Source: Psoroptes ovis (taxonomy: Eukaryota; Arthropoda; Arachnida; Sarcoptiformes; Psoroptidae). From it: a stretch of DNA of 64,000 nt. This document shows, in pieces, positions 38,882-51,249 of this stretch. The stretch is taken from positions 3,383,501 through 3,447,500 of the forward strand of contig PQWQ01000001.1 in NCBI GenBank assembly GCA_002943765.1, written 5' to 3'. The notes under the pieces were generated by a model that was not told the DNA's origin, ran no database searches, and was given only the letters and a program-made list of their open reading frames with translations. Position 1 is the first letter of the stretch, and the number at the start of each line of letters is the position of its first letter. The translations under genes and the position numbers were made by a program.

Positions 38882-38990
38882 TTTCATTGAAATAAGCAAT
38901 CGTTTGACCCATTTTTTTCTCTTCTTTGGTTCATCTCTAAGATATAAATTCTCTAGACGCGATATTATCTTTTGAATAAATTGCTGCTGC
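38882..38990 (-). other. Possible internal coding exon (poly-Gln then basic helix)
   Basis: On the minus strand a CAA/CAG run leads into an open frame FIQKIISRLENLYL, then RDEPKKRKKWVKRLLISMK, ending exactly at a good donor (GTAAGAAT, first base 38881). The frame is coding-like (balanced residues, an NLS-like PKKRKK) and both its end phase and a CAACAG entry point are phase 0, compatible with the exon ending at 41899. A polypyrimidine tract before the acceptor is lacking, so the left boundary and even the reality of the exon are uncertain. I recognise no family. Confidence 0.3.
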
Positions 38991-41898
38991 TGTTGTTGTT
39001 GTTGTTGTTATTGTTCCTGTTTTATTCGAGTTTGTTATCTTTATTATTATTATTATCAGAATTATCAATGTGTAATATGATCACAAATAATAATAATGAT
39101 AATAATCATCATTTATAATTAAGATTAATAATAATAATAATAATGAAGATATCAATGATATGATAACAATCAAACAATGAATAAGATGCAAGAAGAAGAA
39201 ACAAAGAAGAATAATAAGACCATGTTTGTCCTTTGGTAATTTTCAAAACCCTCTGTGAAATGTATTTGCATGAACTTTTGTGTCCTTTTTTTCGTATTGT
39301 TTGAAATGCATTGTCCAAACATAAAGCTCTCATGTTTCATAATGGGTAGCTTCTGCCATTCATTCATTTTGCGAGAAATATGAGCTTTTTTCTAATTGTT
39401 GCCTCAAGCAATCATATAAAATTTATAAATGAACATTGGAAATGAACAATTAATTTTTTATCGATTTAATTTCATAAACTTCCATTTCTTTGAACTTTTT
39501 ATTGTTCTGTTTCACGTTCAGTTACCATGATTATTTCTATTATTATCAATTGATTAATTGATCAGTTATCTTTGAAAATTTCCAAATTAATGTAAAATAA
39601 ATTCAAAGATTCAAATAAAAATTTAATTTATTCATTTTTAAATTTAAAATTAATCAAAAAATTGTTTTTCTTCATTAATTTATATCAATTACTAGGAGGA
39701 TCCAACGAAAAAAGAAAAGAATCCTTCAATGGTTATCAGTGTTTGATTATCTAGGATATATTGTTCGGTTGTTTCTGTGATTAATCAACTACTTTCGTTT
39801 CTTTAATTTTTGATTTCAGTGAAATATGTTAAAAGGCTAACAACTAATGCATAGAAATACATTAATTTAATCAAACATAGGAATTCATCTTGTACGATTC
39901 TTGTACGCTTTTAAATAATCAAAATTTAATATCTGGATTTTTTTATTTTAGTTTCTATTTTAATATACATCTTCGATTTTCGATACGAAAATGATTGATT
40001 ATTAATGATTTTTTGCTATTTTAATAATGTTCATAATAATCAAATAGTAAAATAATAAAATTTCCATTTAAAACAATATCCGGAATTCTAGCCAAAGATT
40101 TTTACTTTGTATTCGGTATGGCTAATGTACCGTTACCTAAAACTATGAATGTTGATCTATTTAACTAAAAGCCTAATGCCTATAAGGTTTCAATGAATTA
40201 ATCGATAAAAATCTGAAGAAAAAACAGTTTTTTACATTTGTTTTATGCACGTATACGATACGTGTGTTTTTTAGGCTCTGCTTTACTCAGTGTAAATTTG
40301 ACTGAAAATGTTTGTGTCTCTAATTGAATAATCCTCTGTATCTCTGTAATTATACTTAATTCTTTTCGATCATTAATTTTTTTCGGGAATAAACAACAAA
40401 ATGTTCAGCTAATAAAATTGCCCACAAAAAAAAAGACATTGAAACGTCAAATTATTTCATTAATTTCAAAGAAAAATTTTCATTTGAATATCGTAATTGA
40501 TTAGTTGATGAATAATTGTAAATTGTTCAATAAATTAGTGTTATCTGGCCAAAATTGGGCAAATCGAATCTCTCCCAGAAAAACCGTAGTAATTAAAGTG
40601 AAATTGTTATTCACCAATCACTATTCATCAATCATTCTATTTGCCTTTGATTATTTCTAACTAAATTACTTTCATTTATTTCTATTTTATTAGTCATGAC
40701 CCTTTGGTTATTATACTTGTTTGATATTTATTTATTGACAAAATCATTTGCAAAATTACTCATTCATTTAGTGCAACAACAAATCGAAAGTATTAATTTA
40801 CTTTTTCAATTTATTAAATTAATTAATTTGATTCGATTTCGTTTGTTTATTATGTTTGGAACCAAAAAAATTCAAAGCTAGAATTTTCGTTCAATTTAAT
40901 TAATTTTCAGTTTGAAACGAATTAAATGGATTGTTATTATATTTGTTTTTCGTTTATTATTTTTATTACTATTTTTTTTATTTAATATGCACACACACTT
41001 TTAATCCTTGGTGTTAATAATTGGTGATTTTGTTTGGTGTTTGTTTGGTCAATTAAATCTTTATTTTGCTATGTGTTTAATATGAGTATGTTGTAAATGA
41101 TTCGTTTTTGTTCTAACGTCACCGATCATAATTGAAATTGCCATTTGTTTTCTTGCTTTCTGACTGACGTGTAAACATATAATAAAATTCTGGTGTTTCT
41201 TATCACCAATTCATTTCTTATCGCGGAAATACTGAGGAATTTCGTTGTATATTTATTATAGAATTTCTTTGTTATTTTCACTCAATTTATTCAATGAAGA
41301 AAATTTTAAAAATAAATGATTGAAAATTGTTAGATAAATTTGAAAATTCCAATGAATTTTTTTGAAGATTTGCACCGAATTCTATTCATTATTGGTTGGG
41401 CAAACGTTTTGTTTCGGTTTTTAGCTTGATCAATCATAATCATCATCATTGAACAAACAATGAAAATGGAATTACAAAAAATTGAAAAATTTGAAAATAA
41501 AATGATCGATTTTCGATCAATGTAAACTGAATGAAAAAAAATTGTCTTCATTCGTTATTGATATTATTATTATTATTATTATCGTTTCATTGAATTTTCC
41601 GGTTATTATCATAATGGCGTCCTATTGGGAAATATTCTTGTTTATTTTGTGTCTATTTTTTCATAATCATACCACGCATACATATCTCGATCAGAATAAA
41701 TTATAATTATTTATATTTCCTCTTCATTTCTTTATTATGCATGATATTGATATTATTATTATTAATGAAGTACTCATTATAATGAATAATTAATGTGAAC
41801 AAATAAACAAACAAAAAAATCATTCAAATTTGCATGCATAAAAAATTTTCGCATTTTTTTTAGAAAAATTCAAATTGAAACACATAATCTATGCTTAC

Positions 41899-42663
41899 CA
41901 TTCCCGTTTTTGGTTGTTGGTTTTGCGGTTGTTTTAGGCTCATAATTCGATGATTCTTGAATGTTGTTGATTGATGTTTTATATTATTATTATTCTGTAT
42001 ACGTTTTAAACGATTATGATAAGTATTGTAATGATAATTAATGTTATTCATGTTAGTATTATTACGATTAACAAGTTTATTCAATGATTGTTGATTGATT
42101 TGATGATAATTATCATTATTATTATTATTATTATAATGATTATAATAAGGATGCTTTGATGTTGTAGTTGTTGATGTAGCTTGCTGCAACGATGATGATG
42201 ATGAAGATGAAGAAGATTGACGTGATTTTGGACGATTTTGATGATTTGACATTTTACTTGATGATGAATTATTCAGTAATTGGGTTGATGATGATAAAGT
42301 GGCGGCATAAGGTGATGGTAACACTGATTGATGATTATATAAATGATTTATGAAATTTAATTTATCATTAAAATTCCATTGTTGATTCATATCTTGATTA
42401 TAGTAGCTGAAATTATAATTGTGATTATTACAATTATTATTTGTAGCTAATAATTCATTAGCAGCAATTGCCATCGCAATCAAAAATGGATCATTAATTG
42501 TTGTCGGTAATGAATTTGTCATTGTTGTCGTTTCAGTTGTAGTCGTTGTCATTGTTGATGTTTGTGATAAATTATTCAATATTGGATCAATATGATTATA
42601 TACAAAATAATTGTCATCAGTCGATGATGATGATAATATAGATTTTTCAATTAATTTCGACAT
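41899..42663 (-). CDS. First coding exon of an unidentified Asn/Ser-rich protein (partial)
   Basis: An open frame of 255 codons from the ATG at 42663 to a clean donor (ATG followed by GTAAGC, first intron base 41898). The protein begins MSKLIEKSILSSSSTDDNYF and is dominated by Ser, Thr, Asn and Gln runs (a nine-serine run, Asn runs, a Thr-rich patch). A possible structured patch is NDPFLIAMAIAANELLAT (about residues 57-74). The last part is basic (RLKRIQNNNN, KHQSTTFKNHRIMSLKQPQN). This composition is common in arthropod transcription or RNA-regulatory proteins, but no domain is recognisable and I give no function. The gene must continue to lower coordinates, with at least one large intron. 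Confidence 0.65.
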
Positions 42664-45163
42664 TTTATTCAATTTTGATTGTAATTCAATTTGTTTTTGT
42701 TATAATCATCATCATCATTGAACTTTTTGTCTTTTTTTATGTCGAAATAAATTGATTAATTTTAATGAGAAAAACAGAAATTTCGAACTCATATAACAAT
42801 ACGATTTGAAACGTGAATTTAATTCACGATTTTGTTTTAATGAAGTTCTACCAAGTTTTATCATCAAATCATTGAATTTAATTCATTTGATTTTAAATTT
42901 TCACAAATTTTTCAAAAAAATTCAAAAATTAGAATTCATTCAGTCAGAATATTTTTCAAAAAAAATTTAGTCATTTCTGTATCTAAATATTGTTCTTGTG
43001 TGTGTGTGTGTTTTGATCGGTGAATCAATGAAAAATGGATCATAACAAAAATGAAAAAACGAATAAGAAAAAATTCAGTCGAAATTCAAATTCAAACTTG
43101 TGCATACACACACCATCACACACACATAGACAGACGTACATTCAATATATATAGAATTGTTGAACGAATGACGGTAATGAAATGAATTAATGAATGAATT
43201 GGAAAAATAGTATTAGATTCAATAAAAGCAAAATTCATTCATTTTTCTGGAGCATGTTTTGTATTTTCTCTTAAAAGATTTCATTATTTTCAACATTTCA
43301 CAATGGTAAATTTTTATCCGGCAAATGTCTATATATGTTATGTGTATGTGAATGCTCGTAGACATTTATTTTTGTGTTCTCCATCATAGACTGGACACGT
43401 AGACACGTAAAATTGGAAATTGAATCGAAATAAAGGAGAAAAACGAAAATAAAGAAAATATCAAGCTTCAAGAATCAACTTTGTCGGTATTTACATGTTT
43501 TCTATTTACGTAATAAATTTTAAATGTTTTTGAATGGATTTAGATTTTTTCTGCTTTTTTTCGTTCTCAAACTTGTACCAGATATTTCTTTCATTTTCCT
43601 TTTATTCATTTCACAATTCAGCAATCATAATTGTGAATTGAAAAATTATGAATTATTTATGCATCAATAATCGATGAATATTTTTTTCGAAAATAACAAT
43701 TCATCATCATTTCAACAATATATCTTGATGTTTATGATACTAATATTAACAAATCATCGAATTTTATTATATTTCAGGCCACATTATCATATCAATCATC
43801 GATTCAAATTGAATGATTCAAATCATTTGATTCCTTCGATGCTATTTCAAAATGAAATTTTCGGATAATTAATTCTTTCCAAGATCGTTCATATTAATAA
43901 TTAAAAGAATTCTTAATCATCAATGCGAAATGATTAATTATAAATCATTTTTAGATAAATTACATTTATCAAATCTCTTTATAGAGATGGCATACCATTA
44001 AAGCATAATAGCATCCAATGTTTATAATATTCAACCGAAAAATATCATTCAAATGAATATGCATTACCATGAAAATCCCAGCGAAGAATCAAACGAATGT
44101 TTCATTTGTTTATTGATTTAATTTCATTGATTTTTTATTGGAATCGTTAGTATGTTTCTTTCGAGGTTTAATTGAAATTTCAGAAGAAAAAAATTTTCGA
44201 AAATAAATTCAAAAAACATTATTTAATTTTCAAATTAAAAGAAACGAAATGAAAATCAAAATCAATCCATTATATTCTCTTGAGTCTATGTACTTATATG
44301 TTTGAGATGTTTTTGCGATTTGAATTTCTTTTCAGTGATTACTCCATAAATTTTCTTGTTTTTTCGCTGTAAATTATGTAATGATTGATTTGAATTGGAA
44401 TTAGCGAAGAAATAAAAAATTCAAGTTTTTTTGCATTTCTTTTAAACCAAAATTTCATCGAATTAATAATTTACATTCATATGTATTACATTACATTACC
44501 ACACTGATTATTCATGTTATGATTAAAATCAGTATGAAATCATCGCTTGTTTCCAATTGTATTGTATCATATCATATCGTTTTATGTCTCTGTCTCTCTC
44601 TCTTTCTCTGCTAAATCACATAATCCATTCAACAATGAAATGCTTTGATGCAAAAAAAAACCCGAAAGATTTATTTTTCACTGATATTAGAATGCCAATT
44701 GTAAAACAATAGAATTGTATGAAATTGAAGATAATCTTTATTGACAATTTTCTACAACAATGAAAATGGCTATGAAATGAAATCAAATAAAATATAAATA
44801 CGGCGAAAATGTTGAATTAAAATAAATGTGTACTATTTCATTTATATCCATTTCAATGATGGATTTATGGTTTAATTTTGTTTTTTCTCATTATTTCCAT
44901 CATGTTTTTGGTTTTGCTTATTATTATCATGCGCTTATTCATATCTCGATCAATCATTCGACTGTAAAATGATGATTTTGATAGTGTTGCCGTTCAACAC
45001 AAATATTCAACACACATATTACATAATGACAAAAACAATGATTAAAATAATGGTAAACCATAAAATGAAATGAGTTTGGAGAGATAATATTAGCAAAAAG
45101 AATTAAGATTCACATCATCATCATCATTCATAATGTGGGAAGCAAAACAAAAAAAACAAAATC

Positions 45164-45183
45164 AAAAAAAAAAAAAAAAAAAA
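45164..45183 (+). repeat. Poly(A) tract, 20 bases
   Basis: A homopolymer following an A-rich, CAT-repeat stretch; no coding remnant is attached. Confidence 0.85.
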
Positions 45184-46108
45184 CACAAATACATTTCTAC
45201 ATCAATGATCAATGATTTTCAAAATGACAATAATCAAATGAATAAATTAAATGATGATTTGGTTTAATTTTTTGGTGTGTATGTGTGTTGGTGGAAGCAA
45301 ATGCCAATTTGATTTTTTGATTTCTGGTTTTGTCAATAATGTTATATGATTTCAATTATAATTTCTATGTGTTGGTTGGTTTGTTTGTTAAAACATTTTT
45401 CTTTTTTTTCCGATTATTATGGACAAATGAGAGAAATTCCAATATAAATAATAAATAATAATGATTCAACAAAACATGATGATGTTTTGGTTTTTTCAGC
45501 AATCATTTTTGATTGAAAATATTGCAAATATTTGAATTTGAAAATATATTCTTGGTAATTGAACAGAAATACTTCAAAAAATATATGAATAAATGAAACC
45601 AATAGAAAACACAAGAGCAGCTCGAGGCGATCTAAATGGAAAAAATGGAGAGTCCTAATCGAAAATCTAATAACGATCATCAATGAACCGATGAATTGAT
45701 GATGAATGACGGAAAGAGAAAAAAATTTAAAATTTTTTAAATTTTTAAAATATTTTTCATCAAATTCTTATGTACACTTACGTTCATTTTCAATATATAT
45801 TGATTATTGATCAATATTTGCAAATACCTTCAATCATTCATTCATATATTTTTATGAGTATTTAAATGTTTGTTTTGAATATTTTCTTTTCTTCATTTTT
45901 TTTCTTGCCAAAAGAAAAACATTTTCCTCTTATCTAAGCATATCATTCTTGAAAAGGAAGAAGAAGAATAAGGAGAAGAATTAATATTTTTCCAACTAAA
46001 ATTACCAGACCTACAGGAAATTAATTTAGAATCTCGGGTGATGATAATTAGAGAAGAGCCCGTGATGATAATTTGAAGTTTGAATTTTTCCAAGATAATT
46101 TTTGAAGA

Positions 46109-46133
46109 CTTCTTCTTCTTCTTCTTCTTCTTC
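46109..46133 (+). repeat. CTT microsatellite
   Basis: Eight tandem CTT units. A purine-rich complementary stretch (GGAAGAAGAAGAATAAGGAG) lies about 150 bp to the left near 45956, so the two could pair or form a triplex-prone tract; this may be chance. Confidence 0.85.
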
Positions 46134-48310
46134 AAAAATTGTTTCACTTTTCACGTTTCAAATTATTCTCATAATGATAATCAATTGGTTATCAATAAAT
46201 TTTTTCTGGTTCTTTTCACTCAAGACACTTGTCAAATGTCTATTTGTGTCTTTGTTCATTTGTCATTCATTCATATTTCATCGATTTTAAATTATTGAGT
46301 ACAAATTCTCATCTTCAATTCAATTCAATCATCTAAAATAAATAAAACAATGTTGTCGTTGTCATATTTGTGTGTAATAATATTTGACATGTTTTCAATA
46401 TTTCTTACGAACGATTGATTTCATTCAAAATTGACTTGTTAAGGACTTCAAACAAAAACGAAAAAAAATGTCCATTTGTGAATGACAAACGACAATTTCA
46501 AAGATTTTTTTTTCATCTATCGATACTTTGAATGGGAAGAGATGAACAAATGATATTTGAATAGAGATATGAATTCAGATTAAATTGGACTAATAATATT
46601 GGATCCATGTTTGGTTTTCAGATCTCCATACATGTGAAAAAAAAATCAACAATACATGTTTTGAAATTCAAACAGTATCATTGATATCATTCCGTTCAAA
46701 AAAAAAAAAAAAATTGGAATTGGAAAATATCGAAATTCAAATTGCATTAAACATTGATTCATACAAATTAACTGGAGCAATAGTTTTGAAAACAACAACA
46801 ATAAAGTGCTAAGGATTAGTTTAAAATTTTTTTCAGCTGAAAAAATGATTTCTGCTGAATTTTTTCTGTATTCAATGTTTAATCAAGATAAAAGCTCAGA
46901 TGATAATAAATAATGAAGCATCAATGAGAAATTTTCCCCATGTTTTCAACAGTCATAGTCGATTCATGTTCATTTATTAATTCATATATTTCTTCTTCTT
47001 CAATCATTGATCTAATCTTTATTTCGATGTAAAAAATAAAAATCTATGAATTTAAATTGATAATAAATTTACAATTGATATCAACCATTTATTATTATTG
47101 TTATATTATCACTATCAAAAATTTTCTTAATCCAAAATTCATGAAACGTTTCAAATGCTTTTGAAATGTTTTATTTTTGTTTTTATTTTTTCCTTAACAA
47201 ACAAACGAAAATGAAATGAAATAAAATAAAGATGAACGAATTGAGCGAATTAAATATTTAAAAATATTATAAAAATGATAATAATTCCATTGAATTCCAT
47301 AGAGTATATTAATCATATTTTTCACACTAGCATTTATTATTATTATTTAAATTATTATTATTTCTTATATTTTAAAATGAAATTTATTCTAAAATTTATT
47401 GTTGGATGGAAATAATGAAAATATATCTCATCTTTGATGTATTAAAGAAATAATAAAATAATCATCACCATTTTTTGAAGAAATGAGCGCGATATTTTTC
47501 AAAATGCTAAATTATTATTATTCATAAAAACATTTATAATCTTGGAAAAAAACCTTTTGTTGAATTCGTTGATGTTTTATGAAAGGAAGAAATTGAAGAC
47601 ATTAAAGCTTCAAGATAATCTTTATTTTATTCTCAAGAAATCATTAGCCATACATTCATTCAATCCAGTATTCATTTGCATAATTTTTTATTTGGGCTCC
47701 AATTTCCAATTGTTTGGATCTCTTTGGATTCAAATAACATCTTTTATTCCCATTCCTTTTCTTAATTTTTGGCCAAAATTCATAACTTCGACGCGGGCAG
47801 GTTCGCTTTTTTTCAAGGTGTATTGTTGAAATGATAATAATCTAATCCACCATGTGTTGTTTGATATTTTCTTTTCTACCAAAAAAAAAAAGAATAAAAC
47901 TTTTGCTTTTGAATATCATTATTGAAATTCAATCGAAAATGCAAATTTTTATCAAATTGAATTTGTAAAATTTTTTATAAAATACAAATACAAACTATTC
48001 GTATTGTGAAATATTAGAAAAGAAAGGAAACAAACAAGTTTTTTCCATTTCTTATTTGAATTTGAATAACGAAAAATGAAAAAATGAAAAATCCATGATA
48101 ATAATGAAAGATTAATGTTATTATTATGATTTTTTTGATATTAAAATTGAAATTAAAATGAGATTTGTCAACCATTATCACATTTTAATGGGCATATACA
48201 ACACTATTGTCATTTGAAATGATATGATATGATGAAAATGAATCCAAATTATAATAATAAAATTCTTTGTCATGGAAAATGTAACACTTTTTTTCTGGTA
48301 TTTTTTTTGC

Positions 48311-48469
48311 AGGGTTTCAAGTTTTGATTCGGGTTTTTAAAATTAATTTTCGGAGTTTTCAAGTTTATTTTTATAGTTTTGAATGTAATTTTAAACTAGA
48401 TCATTACGAAATTTAATTTAAAAACTACGAAAATTAATTTTAAAACTCCGAATCAATACTTAAAACCCT
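48311..48469. mobile_element. 159-bp foldback/MITE-like element
   Basis: The left arm, 48311-48359, beginning AGGGTTTCAAGTTTTGATTC, is the inverted copy of the right arm, 48421-48469, whose complement begins AGGGTTTTAAGTATTGATTC. About 85-90% of 49 positions match, and partial complementarity continues into the 61-base centre. The whole unit is therefore palindromic, as in foldback MITEs. No coding capacity and no clear target-site duplication are seen. The AGGGTTT end is not one I can assign to a superfamily. Arms this long are unlikely by chance even in AT-rich DNA. Confidence 0.75.
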
Positions 48470-49210
48470 ATATTAAACATGGGGAAAGAATGGAGAATAG
48501 AGAATTTCTTTTGACAAAATTTTTTCCCATTCAAATCTCTCTGTCTATTCTTTATCGATTATTTCAAAATGATTATTGAAGTAAAGTATTTAATAATGAA
48601 TAAATGAATAGTTTACAGAATCGACATCATGAATTTGATTCTGAATTTTTTTTTCGGAAGGAAGATTCTTCATTGTTCATTCTTCATTCTAGTACAAATA
48701 TTTCTTTGAGCACTCGAGGTTTCATACAATCTTTTCATCTCTTCTCGATCATTCATTTCAACCATACTCGAAAGGGTTATTGTTGTTCAGAAGAAGAGGA
48801 ACAAGAAGAAGAAAGGCATAATGCTCGAATACATGTCTTATCTTTTTTCTTGTAACCGAAATTTCTTAAAATTTTGAAGTTTTACGAAAAATTATCACAA
48901 TTTTTTCTACAAAATCGTTTACGCCATTGATATGTATTGTTTCAATCACTTATTTGCATTGAAAAAACAAATGATAAATTATGCCGAAAATGTCGATCAA
49001 TCAAAAGTTTTTTAATTGATTGTAAGCATGAACAAATAAATTTGGATAATCGCATTCGGTTATGATCATTAATATTATTCAATCGAAAAAAACCAGAAAA
49101 ATTTTGTCCATAAATTTCAATCAATTCTTTGCGATCATTGCTACTGGTAATTGTATGTGGTAACACCAATTATCTAATGAATTTTCGCGCAATTTCTTAC
49201 AAAAAATAAT

Positions 49211-49313
49211 GGTTCAGATGGTCTTTGTAATTTTTGAATGTAATGGCTCTCTGTGTTCAGTACATTTCCTCGCAAAGCCATTACATTCATCAATTACGAA
49301 GAACAATTGAGAC
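49211..49313. ncRNA. MicroRNA-precursor-like hairpin
   Basis: Arm 49211-49248 pairs with 49276-49313 over 38 aligned positions around a 27-base loop. The upper stem ends with a perfect 14-bp block (TGAATGTAATGGCT against AGCCATTACATTCA), then a 2x2 internal loop, then a further 6 pairs plus a wobble, then a looser lower stem. Length, loop size and symmetric internal loops fit an animal pre-miRNA. I do not recognise the arm sequences as a conserved family. Either strand could be transcribed, because the complement folds equally. It lies in intergenic DNA about 1.9 kb upstream of the SLC17-like gene. Confidence 0.5.
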
Positions 49314-51194
49314 TTTTTAAGAACAATTTTTCTTTATTTACTTCTTTGTTTCCTCTTTTTTTTCAATTGACAATCATAATTATGCCAATGTCATAATGAA
49401 ATTAATGGAATTGAAGATAGAGGAAACATGAAGAGATTCAAATCTACAGAATCGAAGAAAAATTTCAACAAAATGTGATAATAATAAAAATTCAATCGTT
49501 TGTAAAAATAAAACAATAAATAAAAACAATTGAAAATCACATTAAAATCGTTACTAATAAAAAAACAGCTTTGAAACAGTAATAATCAACTAATACAAAT
49601 GGATTACATTACAGCAGAAGCATCAGAAACAACAACAACATCAATAATGTTGATGAACATGAATTATATTGACAATTATAAGATGTTTTGTTTTGTTTTT
49701 TCAAATGATGATAATAATTAAATTTAATCAAAAAAAAAAAAAAAAGAAAAAGAAATCAAAATAAAATTTTATAATTGAATTTCGTTCATTGTATTTAGTC
49801 TTACATGTTGAACAAATGAATGAATGAATGATAAAAGAAAATGTTCATTAATTTCAATTAACAAAAAAAAGAAAAGAATCGAAATTAAAAACAATTTCCA
49901 ATCGATTTCTTATGGTAATAAATAAAAACAAAAAATGGTTGAAAATGCATGCAAACGACATTTTATGCATTCAAAATGGATGAATGCATGTATGTTTATT
50001 GAATGTTGTTTGAAATTGAATTCAATCTGCTTTGTTGTAATCATGCAACCCTTTCGGTAAATTAAATTAGTTTACATTATTTTACTCTTCAATTATTTTT
50101 TACAATTGATTTTTACAGTTATTATTATTATGAATGATGATGATGATTATTATTGTTCTTGTTATCATAACAATTTGTTGAATTTGTTTTTGACATCAAT
50201 AATAATGATTATTATCATCATTGCTATTATAATCATATTTATTATTATAATTATTTTTTTCAATTATTTTCTCGGAGTTTTAATTAAAATCAAAGCTAAA
50301 ATTTGTCAATTTTTTTCTCTTTTTGTTAATGTATTTACAATTTCAAGGATATTTACGCCATAATCCCTGAACAAATCATCGATTTACATATACACAGTGA
50401 TGTGCTTGTCTGTGTGTAAGGGTTTTAGCATTTAAATATCTATTCAAATACAATTTAATTAGATCATTTCAGTTTTATAATGAAATTTCATTTAAAAAAT
50501 GAATGCAAATTACATTTATTGTACAATATTTAATAATTTTTTTTTTCAATTATTTCATCAAACATAATATGAAATTAAGTTATAACAATGATGATTATGA
50601 TACAATTAATTAAACGGGTCAAATATCTCATGTATTTTTTCTTCAATACATTCACTTTCATTCATTTTTCGATTTAGTAATGATAATTCAAAATTTAAAA
50701 ATAGAAATATTAGAAATTTTTGACATTATTTTTGCTTTCTTTAAATCAAATCTAAAAAATTTCACTGACGTCAATACGTCAAATACTTTAATTTTTCTCA
50801 AGTGATTTTATTTGTTTTTTTAAAGAAAACAATTTGTCATTCGGATCACCTGAACGATACATCTCAATCATTGGTTATATTAATTAATAATAATGTTTTC
50901 TTTGATTTACTTAACTTAAAAAACTCTTGAGCACATATTGAATGAAATTTGATCCGCATTTTTTCGCTTCTTTGTTTTTGATTAATTGATATTTTTAATT
51001 ATAGGTAGAAATATTTAGATCAATGAAAAATGATTCGTATTTGAGATTTTTATTTGATGTGTTATTTTGATTAACAAAACATTCAATTAAATAATGATTG
51101 AAGTATGATATTTGCATCTTTTTTAAATTTGAAAATTTTTGTTTCAAATAAAACGAAATAAAATATTAAATTATCATAATTTACACTTATTATT

Positions 51195-51217
51195 ATCATC
51201 ATCATCATCATCATCAT
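51195..51217 (+). repeat. ATC microsatellite
   Basis: About eight ATC units, 32 bp before the SLC17-like start codon, so probably in the promoter or 5' untranslated region. Confidence 0.85.
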
Positions 51218-51249
51218 TTTTTACAATAATTTGTTGAAATTATCAAATC

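Larger units (their letters stand above)
29728..41898. other. 12-kb sparse region, probably mostly intron of the gene starting at 42,663
   Basis: No complete gene is recognised. The exon at 41899-42663 (minus) ends in a splice donor, so its downstream exons must lie here or beyond, and much of this DNA may be intronic. The RBFOX-like gene's promoter should be near 29.7-30.6 kb. The region contains AAT microsatellites (for example near 32340 and 39030), a poly-T run near 38370, a hairpin at 33421-33481, a possible exon at 38882-38990 and compositional islands at 34.9, 36.5 and 38.0 kb described under findings. Confidence 0.5.
42664..51249. other. 8.6-kb AT-rich intergenic region with foldback element and hairpin
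   Basis: No complete gene is seen. The part just above 42,663 should hold the promoter of the Asn/Ser-rich gene, and the part just below 51,250 that of the SLC17-like gene. Simple repeats include a CT-rich run near 44592, A20 at 45164-45183, CTT at 46109-46133 and ATC at 51195-51217. The foldback element at 48311-48469 and the hairpin at 49211-49313 are listed separately. Open frames such as 45417-45683 (minus) and 47542-47829 (plus) lack motifs. Confidence 0.55.

Noticed and set aside
45417..45683. 88-codon minus-strand frame
   Set aside because: Hydrophobic, T-rich translation with no motif and no splice context; typical chance ORF in AT-rich DNA.
46109..46133. CRISPR-like tandem array
   Set aside because: It is a simple CTT microsatellite with no spacers.
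47542..47829. 95-codon plus-strand frame
   Set aside because: Phe/Ile/Leu-rich without motif; the opposite strand over its right part looks more coding-like, and even that is uncertain.
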